Source of the DNA: Neckera pumila
Taxonomy: Eukaryota > Streptophyta > Bryopsida > Hypnales > Neckeraceae
Assembly (NCBI GenBank): GCA_963969595.1
Contig: OZ018409.1
Coordinates: 17,144,975-17,208,974, forward strand
Length of the DNA stretch: 64,000 bases
Reading direction: 5' to 3'
Shown here: piece by piece, positions 11,502-22,079 of the stretch
Layout of the letters: every line of letters begins with the position of its first letter
Numbering within the stretch: position 1 is the stretch's first letter
The notes under the pieces: generated by a model
What the model saw: the letters and a program-made list of their open reading frames with translations, nothing else
Database searches by the model: none
What the model was told of the DNA's origin: nothing
Program-made: the position numbers and the translations under genes

Positions 11502-12050
11502 ATGGAGGTAGCCCACAACGCTGTAAGCAATCTTTCACGAGGGTGGCAGCAAATAAAAGGCTGCCACACCAAAGACAACCAACATGCTCGGAATGTAATC
11601 ATTCCAATGGTCCTTGGTACAAGCATTGTCAGTACTAGGCAAACAAGCCTTGTTACAAGAATTCATCGGAGGAACATGAAATCGGGACTTGTGAAGAGGA
11701 TTGCTTTGGAGGCTAGAACTGACTTCACTCTTTGGGCAAATTGTGGTCGGGCAAGGAGAGTTGATGCATTGGCTTCCCATGTTATGACACTGGTGGCCAG
11801 TACTAGACCGGTAACACACGCATCAGTTCTAACAAAAAAGATGTCGTCAGAAAGCGAATTGAAGCAAGGGAGTGGATCAATCATCCCACACATCACCTTC
11901 AAGAGTCGCAAGTTAGTTGCAACAAACACTATTTGGGTAGATCAACCAAAGAATCTCACCATTCATTCTCTTTTTCATGTTACATGGCATATTGGGCTAT
12001 TGCACGTTGGATGGGTGCATTTTGTTGACTACTTTGGACCTTTGATTTAG
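11502..12050 (+). CDS. Unrecognised 182-codon ORF
   Basis: An uninterrupted frame of 182 codons. The first ~100 residues are basic and mixed polar. The end is hydrophobic and aromatic (residues ~150-182). I recognise no family, signal peptide or motif. The complementary strand also has open frames across the same bases (11535-11819, 11663-11929), so the openness may reflect composition rather than coding. There is no splice or promoter evidence. Confidence 0.25.
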   Translation: MEVAHNAVSNLSRGWQQIKGCHTKDNQHARNVIIPMVLGTSIVSTRQTSLVTRIHRRNMKSGLVKRIALEARTDFTLWANCGRARRVDALASHVMTLVASTRPVTHASVLTKKMSSESELKQGSGSIIPHITFKSRKLVATNTIWVDQPKNLTIHSLFHVTWHIGLLHVGWVHFVDYFGPLI

Positions 12051-13510
12051 AGATTTTTCTTCCATTCAATTCTTCATTTCAGTAGAAAAAGGTGAGATAA
12101 GGTTTAGGATTGCTTATCTTGGCATTTTTGCAACCTCTAGGAGACTACGTATCGTGTAACAGACCTTTGGTTGAGGGTTGTACTCTTACAGTGTCAGATT
12201 CTCTTTCACCAAACTAAGGGATATGTGAACTTTTATGTCTTGTATTTTCTGTTTTCTCTTGTTCTTTTGCATTGTTGTTCCTTAAAACCTTGTTGTTTAT
12301 GTTCATAAATGCTTGCAGTTTTGTTCCTGGTCATGTAATCAAAGTTCCTATTTGAACAGTATGTTGAATTTCATGATTTCCTTGTTCCTAGAAGCTAGTC
12401 CAGCTACATTCCGTCTAAAATTTTATTAAGGATTCAAATTTTTTTTTAAGGATTCAAATTTTTTTGGGATAGGAGCTCCTTCTGTCAAACTTTAAAAAAC
12501 CAAGAACCACTTTTTTCCTATCCTTTAGACTGTAGAGTGGATCCTTTAAAGGATTCAAAAAGCTTTGAGCCCATAACTCCTTTCGTTGCATTTCAAAGTA
12601 ACAGGAACTCATTTCTTCCTATCCTTTAGCAAGTGAAGTTGATCCTTTTAATGAGTCCAAGGTTTTATAGGGAGGAAACCCTTCTGTTGAGCTTCAAAGT
12701 CTTTTACAATGCTCACTTTGAACTTGTATGAAATCCTTCTCTTTCCTACACAGCATTTAACTACTATGAGATTATTTAGTTATCTTCAATCTTTTATAAG
12801 CTCAACTGCATCCTTATTTCTATTGAGACATTATTGTTTTGGGTTCAATTTCTGCAGCTCTTTCTGTACACTTGATTTAAGAGTGAGCATCCTACTGTGG
12901 AGATTGGAGTTTGTTCATTTGAAGCACTGAAGCCATAGCTCGTGAGAAGAATGAAGGAGTTCAATACTTATTGCTGCAGTGACCATGGACCTGAAGGATG
13001 GCTTGAACTCTATGCGTCGCGGCAGTGTGCAAGGAAATTGTGAGTGTCCATGCCAATTGTGTCGACCTGTGCCACACTCTTATACACTTAAGATTTGGTG
13101 CTAATAACAAGGGCTACAGTAGTAGAATAGCTGTATAGGGACACATAGTTGTTCTTTAACTAGTTGTGGTGAACATTTTTTTTCTAGTGACTCTAATTTA
13201 AGGTTCACCTCTTACTTGTCAATTCTTAAGCTAATGTTATCTATGTACAATAACATGGCAGTAGAAAGACCATTCCTTCTTAGGAAGCCCTATAATGTCT
13301 AGCAAAGGACCATGGGTTATCAATAACAGAGAAATTAACAGATTTCTATTGAAATCAACAAAACAATGACCGGGACAACGCATCCAAATCAACTTAATTC
13401 TGTTAAAATTCCTGCATTTTCTACTAGTGAGGATGTACCATATGACAAAGTCTATCTATATATATATCTTTAGATTGGCAACAAGATCCTCTAGCATCAA
13501 CGCTGACTAA
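12051..13510. other. Non-coding stretch
   Basis: AT-rich, with AGGATTCAAA and TCCTATCCTTTAG words repeated loosely at 12430-12660. No gene or element end is recognised until the CACTA foldback at 13511. Confidence 0.35.
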
Positions 13511-13880
13511 CACTAGAAGAAAATTGCATTGCTCTCTAGAAACTCTCCACAAACTTTCAACAAAATCTAAATGATGTTTTTTGTTAGAAACACACTAGAA
13601 GAAAACTAGAAGAAAATTGCGTCAATTTCAACAAAATCAACTTGACATGTTTGTTGTATCCAATGCAAAATATGCATTGAAAGAAGTTGAAAAACACAGA
13701 GATTGCATTGGACTCAACAAACACATTAAGTTGGTTTTGTTGAAATTGAGGCAGTTTTCTTTTAATTGACGCAGTTTTCTTTTAATTTTCTTCTAGTGTG
13801 TTTCTAACAAAAAACATTAGCTACATTTCGTTGAGAGCTTGTTGAGAGCTTATAGAGAGCAATGTAGTTCTCTTCTAGTG
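13511..13880. mobile_element. Foldback CACTA mini-element (370 bp) with TAA target duplication
   Basis: It starts CACTAGAAGAAAA and ends with the inverse, TTCTCTTCTAGTG. The flanks are TAA on both sides (13508-13510 and 13881-13883), the 3-bp duplication expected for CACTA transposition. The two halves are complementary for most of their length, giving a hairpin with a central loop near 13665-13710. A second CACTAGAAG/CTTCTAGTG pair lies inside (13593 and 13798), flanked by ACA and TGT. Those flanks are complementary rather than direct, so the inner pair is part of the fold and not a separate insertion. It is a non-autonomous foldback derivative. Confidence 0.85.
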
Positions 13881-13883
13881 TAA

Positions 13884-14690
13884 TAGCCACTTTTAACCAT
13901 GCAAAAGGAGACATAAATAGAACCTCTATACCACAATTGGTTCATAGAATTTTATTGGCCAGCCAAGATATTAGAAGCATTTGCTACTCCAACATAATAA
14001 ACCTATGCCTATAGATCTTTCTATAAGGAGCATATGACACACATTCATCCAAAATATTTTTGAGCAGCTATTTTTTGTAAGTTCATTGGGATGGTATGTA
14101 AGATCCATGGCATCCTCATCAATGTCAACAAATTTGATATTTTGCAACTAGAATTTCAAATATTCATCAAGTTCCAATATCAAAGCGCTCATTGGCATTG
14201 GGTGTTGGAAGCCATGGCTATTACTTACTTTTAATGGGGAGCACATCATTACTTTAGTAGCGAGTTTACATTACCCGCCATATTCATGTGACAAAATGGC
14301 TAGAATACCAACGCACCAACAATCCAAAATTGTTTGAGCGAGTCAAGGATGACAAGAAAATATGTGACAAAGCACTTTCAAAGCGGATTTGTCAATAAGA
14401 TCAAGACTAGAACAAAAGATCCAAGTATCATTGACAGGGACGTCAATGGGCTAAGTAGGAAACTACGTAGTTAAAACTTTTATGTCAAAAAAACCGTATT
14501 TGGTTTGTCTAAGGACAAAAAGGGGTATTTTGTACCTAAAATGATGTATAGATAGAAAAATAATATAAATAGTAGTCAATTATGACTTAAAAGGGTTAGA
14601 AATATTACCAAACATCATAATAAGATGACTTGTATTTAGATCTACCAAGAATGTCTTATGATATCTTATGATGTCTTATGATATCTTATA
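13884..14690. other. Non-coding stretch with a short tandem repeat
   Basis: No gene is seen. At 14647-14690 a 20-bp unit (GTCTTATGATATCTTATGAT) is repeated about twice, next to the left end of repeat X. Confidence 0.35.
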
Positions 14691-15187
14691 GTTAGATCTA
14701 CCAAAGATGTATTGATTTTGCATTGTTTCCAGCTTAAAATATTTTGAATTTTTTTTTTGACTTGGAACAACCAAAATACTTATAAGATTTACAAACCACC
14801 AATATGTTTCTACTGCATTGACTTTCATTGACTTCTCCATTTATAAGGTGGAACTGTGGAAGCATCTTTATCCTTATTCTCCAAATGTAATGGGTCACAA
14901 TTTCACATCTATATTTGGCATACCTTCTAACTTCTTGTTTTCTACTTGAATTCTCCAAATGTGTTTCATATGGTGCATTGTTTAATAACTAACTGTTTAG
15001 ATTTTTGTGAACCTATCTTTGATAGAGAAGGATGGAGGACTTGGAGAATATTTGGAGACCTCCTGGAGAATATATAGAGACCTCATAGTTTTGGGTGAAA
15101 TTTAATTCAGACGCATTGGTCGGCCTTTTGCCAAGTGCAAAGAACAGCATATCTCTCAAATTAGCCGGGAATGAAGCCATAGATCTC

Positions 15188-15718
15188 TAGAACAATTGGT
15201 GCAAGAAGGGTCTTGACTTTCGTGATGAACTTGCGTCACGGGACAATCTGAGGGATTACATTTTTAGCCTTATAGGGCAGCAACGTGGATTAATGGCCCA
15301 TGTGCTGGATTTCTTAATTATCCAAGGCTTGAAAAAAAGTTGGGCCGGTAGTATGGAGCAAAAGCAGAAGGCATGGGACCTATTGCTCTCACGCAAGTTT
15401 TACGACTCTCTCTTGCAAATAAAGAGTCTCATAATAATTGAGAAAGCTTTGAGGGATGAGATACCTGGTGGAGAATCTATGAGATTGCTTTTAAAAAAGC
15501 TGTTGCCAACAGAGGATGTGGGTCTCAAGGATCTTTGTAGTTGTGATCAAGAAGCTGCTGATTTAGCAGTCAAATGGGGACAGATTCTCAAGGATGATGA
15601 TTGGTTGAGTTTGACCTCAAAGTTGCACAAGCGGTTTCTGTTTTGTGAGGTGTATTGCACTATTGACTCAACTTCTGCTAGCATTGAGAATGATGGTTTA
15701 CATGCATTCATTGATTGA
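15188..15718 (+). CDS. Unrecognised helical ORF inside repeat X
   Basis: A frame open from just after a stop near 15190 to 15718; the first ATG is at 15293 (141 codons from there). Upstream codons in the same frame also look coding (WCKKGLDFRDELASRDNLR), so the real start may be earlier or in a lost exon. The product is leucine-, lysine- and aspartate-rich and mainly helical, without membrane segments or cysteine motifs. I do not recognise the family. It is convergent with the minus-strand ORF set that begins at 15837. Confidence 0.4.
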
Positions 15719-17470
15719 ATGATCAAAAGATTTAACCCTAGTTAGCTGAAGTTGTCCAAGGCCCGGAACGCTAGTGAGACCATAGTTTATGGCGGTCTAA
15801 GCATATGTCTAAGTTGATTGCCTTAACTAGACTACCTTACTGCCAAGGCATTGATCCACAGAAAGACTCACCTCCTCCAACCGCCTTCTTCTCATCTTTA
15901 GCAGCCTCCTTAGACTTCTTACGTGCCTCCTCATCAGACGCCTTCTTCTCCCTATACAGACGCACCACTATATTGTTGACCGCCTTATAGAATGGCAATT
16001 TTTCAAGATTGTCCATCCTAACATGACGTTGGCTTTTCATGTCGGGATGTCCGTTGGCGACGGTCCGGACACGTCTAGACGCGTCGATATCTAAAAAAAA
16101 AATTTTTTTTTTTTGGAACGGCTTGTCCGTCGACCTGGATGGATTGACTATTGACAAGGACGGCCCAGCCGTCGACGGGACGAATGGACCGTCCAAAATA
16201 TATATATATATATATATGTATATTTTTTTTGGATACGGACGAAGGTTGGGGTTGGATCTTGACATTTTGTCAAAGTCACGTCCATCCAAATGTGATGTGA
16301 CGGTGACAACCGTGGCAATTTTGGCAAAAAGATGAAGCAATCTTCATCCTTCCCGCTTTCCATGAACTTTCTCACAGCCTTTTTTGCTTCCTCTTTCTCA
16401 ATCCCCATCCAAAAATATGTCAAAGTAGGCCTCCTCTTATTCGCACTTCCCAAGATGGTCGTGTGCCCAACTGCTCGCCTCCAACAGCAATGGCTGTTTT
16501 GCAACACCTTTCCACAAATAGTCCCGCAACACTAGGAGGCTCTCCATTGTTGATTGCTGATTCCAGAGCATCCTAAGCACGCTCATGAAGAAAGTGCTCG
16601 CATTTTTTTATTTCAGCAAGGAAGCGTGCAACCTCCCGCTTGAACTCCTCACCTCCTGCGCTAGTTATCCTAACTTGGAAGGTATAACTTGCACTTAACA
16701 TAATTAACTCCAAACGCTTCAAAGCATCCGGATGATTCTCCAGAACTTGCCACACTACAAAAAAATGGCCACATTTATGACTGCGGAATACGACTACGCA
16801 GCAGTCGTTTTGAAGTCAAATAAGCACATATGACTAGAAAACGACTTCGAGGCCCTGCAGTCGTTTTCGTACAGTTGTTTATATACGACTTCAATTTTTA
16901 TTATCACCAACAATGAAGTAGAATTGGATGACTAATGGCTTTCATTCAAGTGATAAAGAAAGTTTGAATTGGATCATGAAGGCTCTTTAGCTGACATGTG
17001 GAAAGTGTTTCCCACTTTTGTCGGACATGGATAGTCATTTCAAAATCATTTTGAAGTTATGGAAGACCCCTTACAAATCTAACGTGGACAGCCACATTGG
17101 AAGTCATTTTGAAGTCATTTTGAAGTCACGAAGACCCCTTATACATCTAACGTGGACAGCCACGTTGGAAGTCATTTTCAAGTCATTTCAGAGTCATTTA
17201 GAAGTTGTAATGGAATTTCTGCACCAATTTGGTGGATTGCCACGTGGCCACTAGAGGAAATTTCAGGCCTCTGGAGGCTGCTCCACGGCCCTCCGATGTA
17301 CCCTAAAATTTGTTTTTTTTTGCTGAAAAAATTGTTTTTCCCCTATTTCCGCCCTGCTGAAACTGCAGAAGCAGTGGCACAGGAACCAAAAAATTTGAAT
17401 AAAAAATTATTAAAAAAAAAAAAAAAAAAAAATCGCGAAAGCTGATTGCTCACCGCAGCAGTCAGCTTGG

Positions 17471-17508
17471 TGTGACAGACCAAGCTTTTAATAGCTTGGT
17501 TTGTCACA
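17471..17508. repeat. Short hairpin inside CACTA-2
   Basis: TGTGACAGACCAAGCTT (17471-17487) pairs with AGCTTGGTTTGTCACA (17493-17508) around a 5-base loop. It sits just after a poly-A tract (17400-17432). Confidence 0.7.
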
Positions 17509-18599
17509 TTCTAGCAGCCCTCTAAAAGGTTCAGTTTTTCTCTAATGACATTAGTCATCTGAAGTAACGTGGATATAGGATTCAATACATTCCTCAAAGA
17601 CATAGAAAGTAATTTTTTTTGTCATTTTCAAGTTGCAACGATGTGGGCATGAAGAAGTATAATGATAATTGCATGGGGAGTTGTCATTCTACAATCACAT
17701 ATGAATACATTCAAAATTCTATAACAATACACCTTACACAATACACCATGCACAATATACAATACACCATACTTGACATATGTGCCACATGGCTTCCAAA
17801 GTCACTTAGTGTGTGAATTTGGAGAGATGAAATGACAAGCACTTTATACAAGTGGGGAGGTAGGAGGCAAGACAAACCATGTGGGACATGTAAAACGCAG
17901 GAATTGTGTTACAAGTGATATTTCAGACCTCATTTAGGCCTAGTAAATTAATTTTTTTCAAAAAATTTGAACTAGAGGTAGTTGGGAAATCAATCTCACT
18001 TTCATCTCAAAAAATTCATTTTAAATTTTGAGACTCAAATCAAAAGTTATGAACAACTTTGCGAAAGGGATTGGAAAAGATGTTTTCTTTGACGTTTTCT
18101 AACATCCTATGAATTTTGTCCATCCTTGTCATATATGGCATATATGAAAATATGCTATAGATGTAGGTAAAGTAGGATGAAAGGTAAGCACAATGTTTGA
18201 AAATTGCATAATGCATCATAATGCACAAGGCGCCAAAGCATTATTAGAGTAAGTGTGCAGTAGTCTGAGATATTTTCAACTCATTATGCAGTCGTAGGAA
18301 GTCATTTTGCAGTGGTACCAAAGAAGCCAGGAAGCAGTGTTGAAGTTGATGTTCAATAGTCTATGGCTTTAGCATAGTCATGTCGGAAGTCATTTGGAAG
18401 TCATTAGTCTAGTCATTTGGAAGTCATCAGTTGGAATCAGAGGCAATGTAGTCATTAACACAAGGCAGAAGTTCAATATTTTGTTTGTTGCTGGCAGCAT
18501 CAGAGTACTGCAAGAAATGTGTGTGGAGACCCGTACTAATTCAAATGTTAGTAACTTGAACCTTTTAGAAGTTATTCAATGACAAAGGCCCCATTTGGC

Positions 18600-19110
18600 T
18601 AAAATTATTGCTTCCATATTCAAGAAAGAATTTTGGAATTGTAGAAGGGAAAAATAATTTGAATTAAATAAACAATAAAAAGAGGATAAAAATACATATA
18701 AGAAAAAATAGAAAAATATAATTTTTGTTTAAATTTAAAAAAATTAGAAGTAATGGAACGGTCAAACAAATCTAGAATGAGAAGAGAATTAAAAGAGACA
18801 TGAAAGAGAAAAAAGACAAAGAAGCGAAAAAAAAAATGAAATTCAAGAAAATCAGAGAAATTAAAGATGGTTTGAAGATATAAAGCAAATTAGTCAATTA
18901 CGGAAATTCAGAAGGGAAAAATTATTAATAAATAAATTTAATAAAAAAAGGATAAAAAATATAGATAAAAGAGAGTAGAAGACATAATTTTTTAAAAGAA
19001 AAGGATGAAAAAAATTTACAAGTAATGAAACTGTCAAACAGATACAGAAAAAATATAGAAAAAAAGAACATATGAAAGATATAAAAGAAAAAGATGAAAT
19101 AAAGATAAAG
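18600..19110 (+). repeat. Duplicated AT/purine-rich block inside CACTA-2
   Basis: The segments about 18625-18790 and 18908-19045 share the order AGAAGGGAAAAAT..AATAAA..GGATAAAAATA..GTAATG(G/A)AAC(G)GTCAAAC, so an internal duplication of roughly 280-bp spacing is present. The plus strand is almost all A and G apart from T. No coding potential. Confidence 0.55.
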
Positions 19111-19699
19111 AAAACATAAAATGACCAAAGTAGTTATTATTTATTCAGTCACACAGAAGTCATTATGCAGTCACCTTAGAAAAACGTGCAGTCACAATGT
19201 ATGACTGCATTGTATTTTTTCATGACTTAGGTCCCTGCCATTCATTTCACTGTATCTACATTGGATGGTGAAGAACACTATGAACGAAATTCAATGGATG
19301 AAGGTTGAACCTCCTGAACTCCTCATCCAGAAGTCGCGCCCGTGACTGCAAGAGGACTCAAATGCCGTGGAGCCCATCCCTGCCAGTGCAATTAGGGAGC
19401 CGAAGTCACCGAGCAGTCGATTTTTGGTGAAGTCATTTTCTGCAGTTACAAATAGGGCCATTTTCTTGTAGTGCCACTGATCAAGTACATAGACCAAAGT
19501 GTCCCCTATGTTCTTTAGGAGTTCTTCAAGTTGACTAAAATCAGAGATGTTTCCAAGCTCCTGAATGCTCTTTTTGATATCTGCAAAGGCCCAAATGAAT
19601 GGATCGAGTAGCCTCTTGACGAAGTCGTTGACGGTGATTTGGCAATCAATTATGGGAATGATTTGCACTTGCCGTGGTAGAGGCCATGAGGCAAACTAT

Positions 19700-20944
19700 T
19701 CAGCCAGATCCCATATTAGCACTTGAGAGAACGATATGACTCTTGCTGCTTCCCATTGGCCCATGGACAAGCATAGTCATAGTGTTTAATGGATATCCAA
19801 CACCCCCATCAAGTAATTTACAATTGATCATGTCATAAACTTTCTGCCTAACAGGCCCAAGCGCTGATTGGCCCATCACCATAACTCCAGTACTAAAAAC
19901 CGTTGTAAATCAATGGTCGAGGTCTCTGTTACTCAAGATCAAGAAACGTGTGATGAAACCTTTGGTTGAGACTCCAAATCTCACAACAATTTTGTGATGG
20001 ATCCCACAATGTGGTTGGAGTCCATAGGAAAGATGTCTAAACCATAGTGCGCATATCGCACGTCTCCATGACCGTGAGCAATCATGCTCGTAACAGCAAC
20101 GGGCAACTTCATAAAAGAATCACTAGCCTTGCTCTTGTGAGAGAAATGTGGAGAAGTCATCTTCAAGTGATTCATTTTGTCATGTATGATGGTTAGAACC
20201 TTCTGAGGGTACTTCTTAGACAAAGTACAATTTGCATAGTACAACTCTCTATATGCTCTTTGAGCAGCAAAGTGAGCTTTCAATTTGTTGGTCCACACTT
20301 GTTGTGCCCGTGAACATAGAGTGCAAGCACCCCTCGATTGCTTAAGTTGGTCACAAATACCACAACAAGCAAAACTATCCCCAAGAGCTTTTGGATCATA
20401 TTCTGGAAAAGAAACACGCTAGATTCTGTTCAATCCACTTGCAAAAATGTGTTGTAGTTGAAAGGATGAATTGACGATGTTGATCTCAGGCAACTTGTCT
20501 CTCCATCAGAAAGCAGATCATAGAACCATGGATGTAGATTGAAGGGTCCTTGACTTGTGCGGCATTTGGTCGGCAGAGTTCTCCAAAAGAGTTCGGAGAG
20601 TAGCTATAGCCTGCACAATGTGCATTCTTGACTTTTTGAAGCCAAAATTGCCAATCATGCTCCTCTGGTTGCTTATTGTTTTTAGCCATCTCCTTGTACC
20701 TATAAAAGACAGCTCTCGAGATTCCATGGAAGGTCCACTAGGCAGTAGGACAAATCTCTCAACGTGCTAAAGTGATCATCTCTCTTCTACTTTCATCATA
20801 ATGGATTTGCTTGTGCATGTCAAATAGGCGTGATTTACGCCAGAAAACTCCACCGTCTATGTGAAGTAGGGACTGAATGGCTTGAATTTGATTATGAGGA
20901 AATGCTTGTAAGCAATTCAAGCGGCAACAAATCATTGCAAACAC
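19700..20944 (-). pseudogene. Decayed transposase-like gene in repeat X
   Basis: On the minus strand the best segment is about 20390-19981. It has a cysteine cluster (CCGICDQL..CTLC), a helical part with HFAAQRAYRELYY, then TIIHDKMNHLKM, and MIAHGHGDVRYAHYGLDIFPMDSNH. The order Cys cluster, helix, D-x-M, then HGHG and a second acidic block resembles the DDE-like catalytic region of proteins catalogued as DUF7869-type in plants and algae. That resemblance is from memory and needs a profile search. Further frames lie upstream (20486-20700, 20759-20944) and downstream (19700-19882), separated by stops. The orientation matches the split helical gene. Confidence 0.45.
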
Positions 20945-22079
20945 CCCTATGATTGCTTGTAGTTTTGGCCGTGTCTTAGATCCTTAATAAGGAAAGATAG
21001 CAATGTTTTAACCCCTTTAGAATGTTAGAAGCTATATGATTTATAGGACATACATACTCAACTACTTGGCATTAAAGGGTTCAATTAAAATCTTTTTAGA
21101 AGAAAGAAATTAATATTAAGTTGATCATGATGTGGCAACTTCTGAACTATTGCATCACTATAAATGACTGCAACTTGAAATAAATGGATTTGGACAATTG
21201 ATTACCAAGTTAGTTCTATTGGATAGTCTTGCTATTAATGAAAAGGGACAAGGTCAAACTTCTGAGGTTTTTTATTTTTATAAAGGTAGTTCATTGAATG
21301 TTCCTCACAGACATCGAGAGATATGTAGATTTTTTGGTATCCAAAATCATAGGCCAATTTGGGCTGCTGACATCCTAAAGGAGTTAAGCTACAAAATTTT
21401 CAAGTCTTATACTTATATTAGATTTGGATACATTTGGTCACATAAAAATATGATTTCTTGAACTCTAACCCCCTAAAGTTTCTTGACTATTCTCTACAAA
21501 AAAAGAAATCTAAAACATCAATTGTCTAGCACATTGAAAATATTCCTTAAAATAATAAAAAAAATCAAACTTTCAATCATACAATTTTTAACTAGATTAC
21601 TACATTCTCAGAAAACATTTAGACCATTTGATCATGTAGATTGCAAGATTATAACATTTGAAGATAGAAGTAAATAAGTTTTTGGCCTTGTCCAGTAAGT
21701 TCAGAATAGTTTCACTCACCTAAGTTTGGGAACTTAGACCATTGAATAGGTAGTTATGTTAGTTACTTTCATGCCAACTTTCAAAGATAATGAACGTACA
21801 CAAAAATTCTTGCACTACAAGGGTGTCCAAAAAAAAGCAACTAAATGATTGAGCAAGATTTCAACTTTCCTAAAAAACTTGTTTTCTCCAAGAATCAAAA
21901 TCCCAACAGTCAACACAAAGCTTTACTTCTCTTAATCAATGAACTTACTTCTCCTAATCAAATAAAATATAAAAAATAAAAAATAAAAAAATCTCATAAA
22001 TTTACACTACAACTCTTGCTAATGGTTCTTAACAAGTCTAAGTTTTTTTAAAAGGTCAGTGACGGTATCTTCACTTCCG

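Larger units (their letters stand above)
16753..19473. mobile_element. CACTA element, 2721 bp, with perfect CCA target duplication (CACTA-2)
   Basis: Left end CACTACAAAAAAATGGCC; right end, reverse-complemented, CACTACAAGAAAATGGCC. The similarity continues inward (ATTTATGACTGC versus ATTTGTAACTGC). CCA flanks both sides (16750-16752 and 19474-19476). Subterminal regions are full of AAGTCATTT and GCAGTC words, typical of CACTA subterminal repeats. No transposase is found, so it is non-autonomous. The interior holds a hairpin at 17471-17508 and an AT-rich purine block at 18600-19110 made of two related ~200-bp copies. Confidence 0.92.
15837..19690 (-). pseudogene. Minus-strand helical gene split by a CACTA insertion
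   Basis: Reading on the minus strand, a frame from about 19690 to 19474 ends in VYVLDQW. After removing the CACTA element and one CCA duplicate, it continues in the same frame at 16751 as QVLENHPDALKRLELIM and runs to 16573. The joined part is helical, with charged and leucine positions. Downstream pieces (VAKQPLLLEASSWAHDHLG near 16430; a lysine/glutamate-rich tail at 15837-16010) lie in shifting frames. Several stops separate them, plus a CG-rich block with a homopolymer and a TA run (16040-16330). The gene was disrupted by the insertion and has since decayed. The family is not recognised. A membrane-less helical bundle is all that can be said. Confidence 0.5.
14691..22045. mobile_element. 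Large repeat X, copy A (interrupted, carries decayed ORFs)
   Basis: The left arm (about 14691-15052) matches 35925-36833, and the right arm (about 20962-22035) matches 36855-37540, where the two arms lie only ~25 bp apart. Copy A therefore has about 5.9 kb between arms that copy B lacks. That interior holds a plus-strand helical ORF (15188-15718), a minus-strand split ORF (15837-19700), a transposase-like fragment (19981-20700) and a 2721-bp CACTA insertion. The simplest reading is a DNA transposon whose fuller copy is A and whose internally deleted derivative is B. An insertion into A is the alternative. True termini and target duplication were not identified. The right edge lies ~35 bp from the stop codon of the truncated WD40 gene. 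Confidence 0.55.

Noticed and set aside
13590..13801. A second CACTA element nested within the 370-bp foldback
   Set aside because: The inner flanks are ACA and TGT, complementary rather than directly repeated, so they belong to the palindrome.
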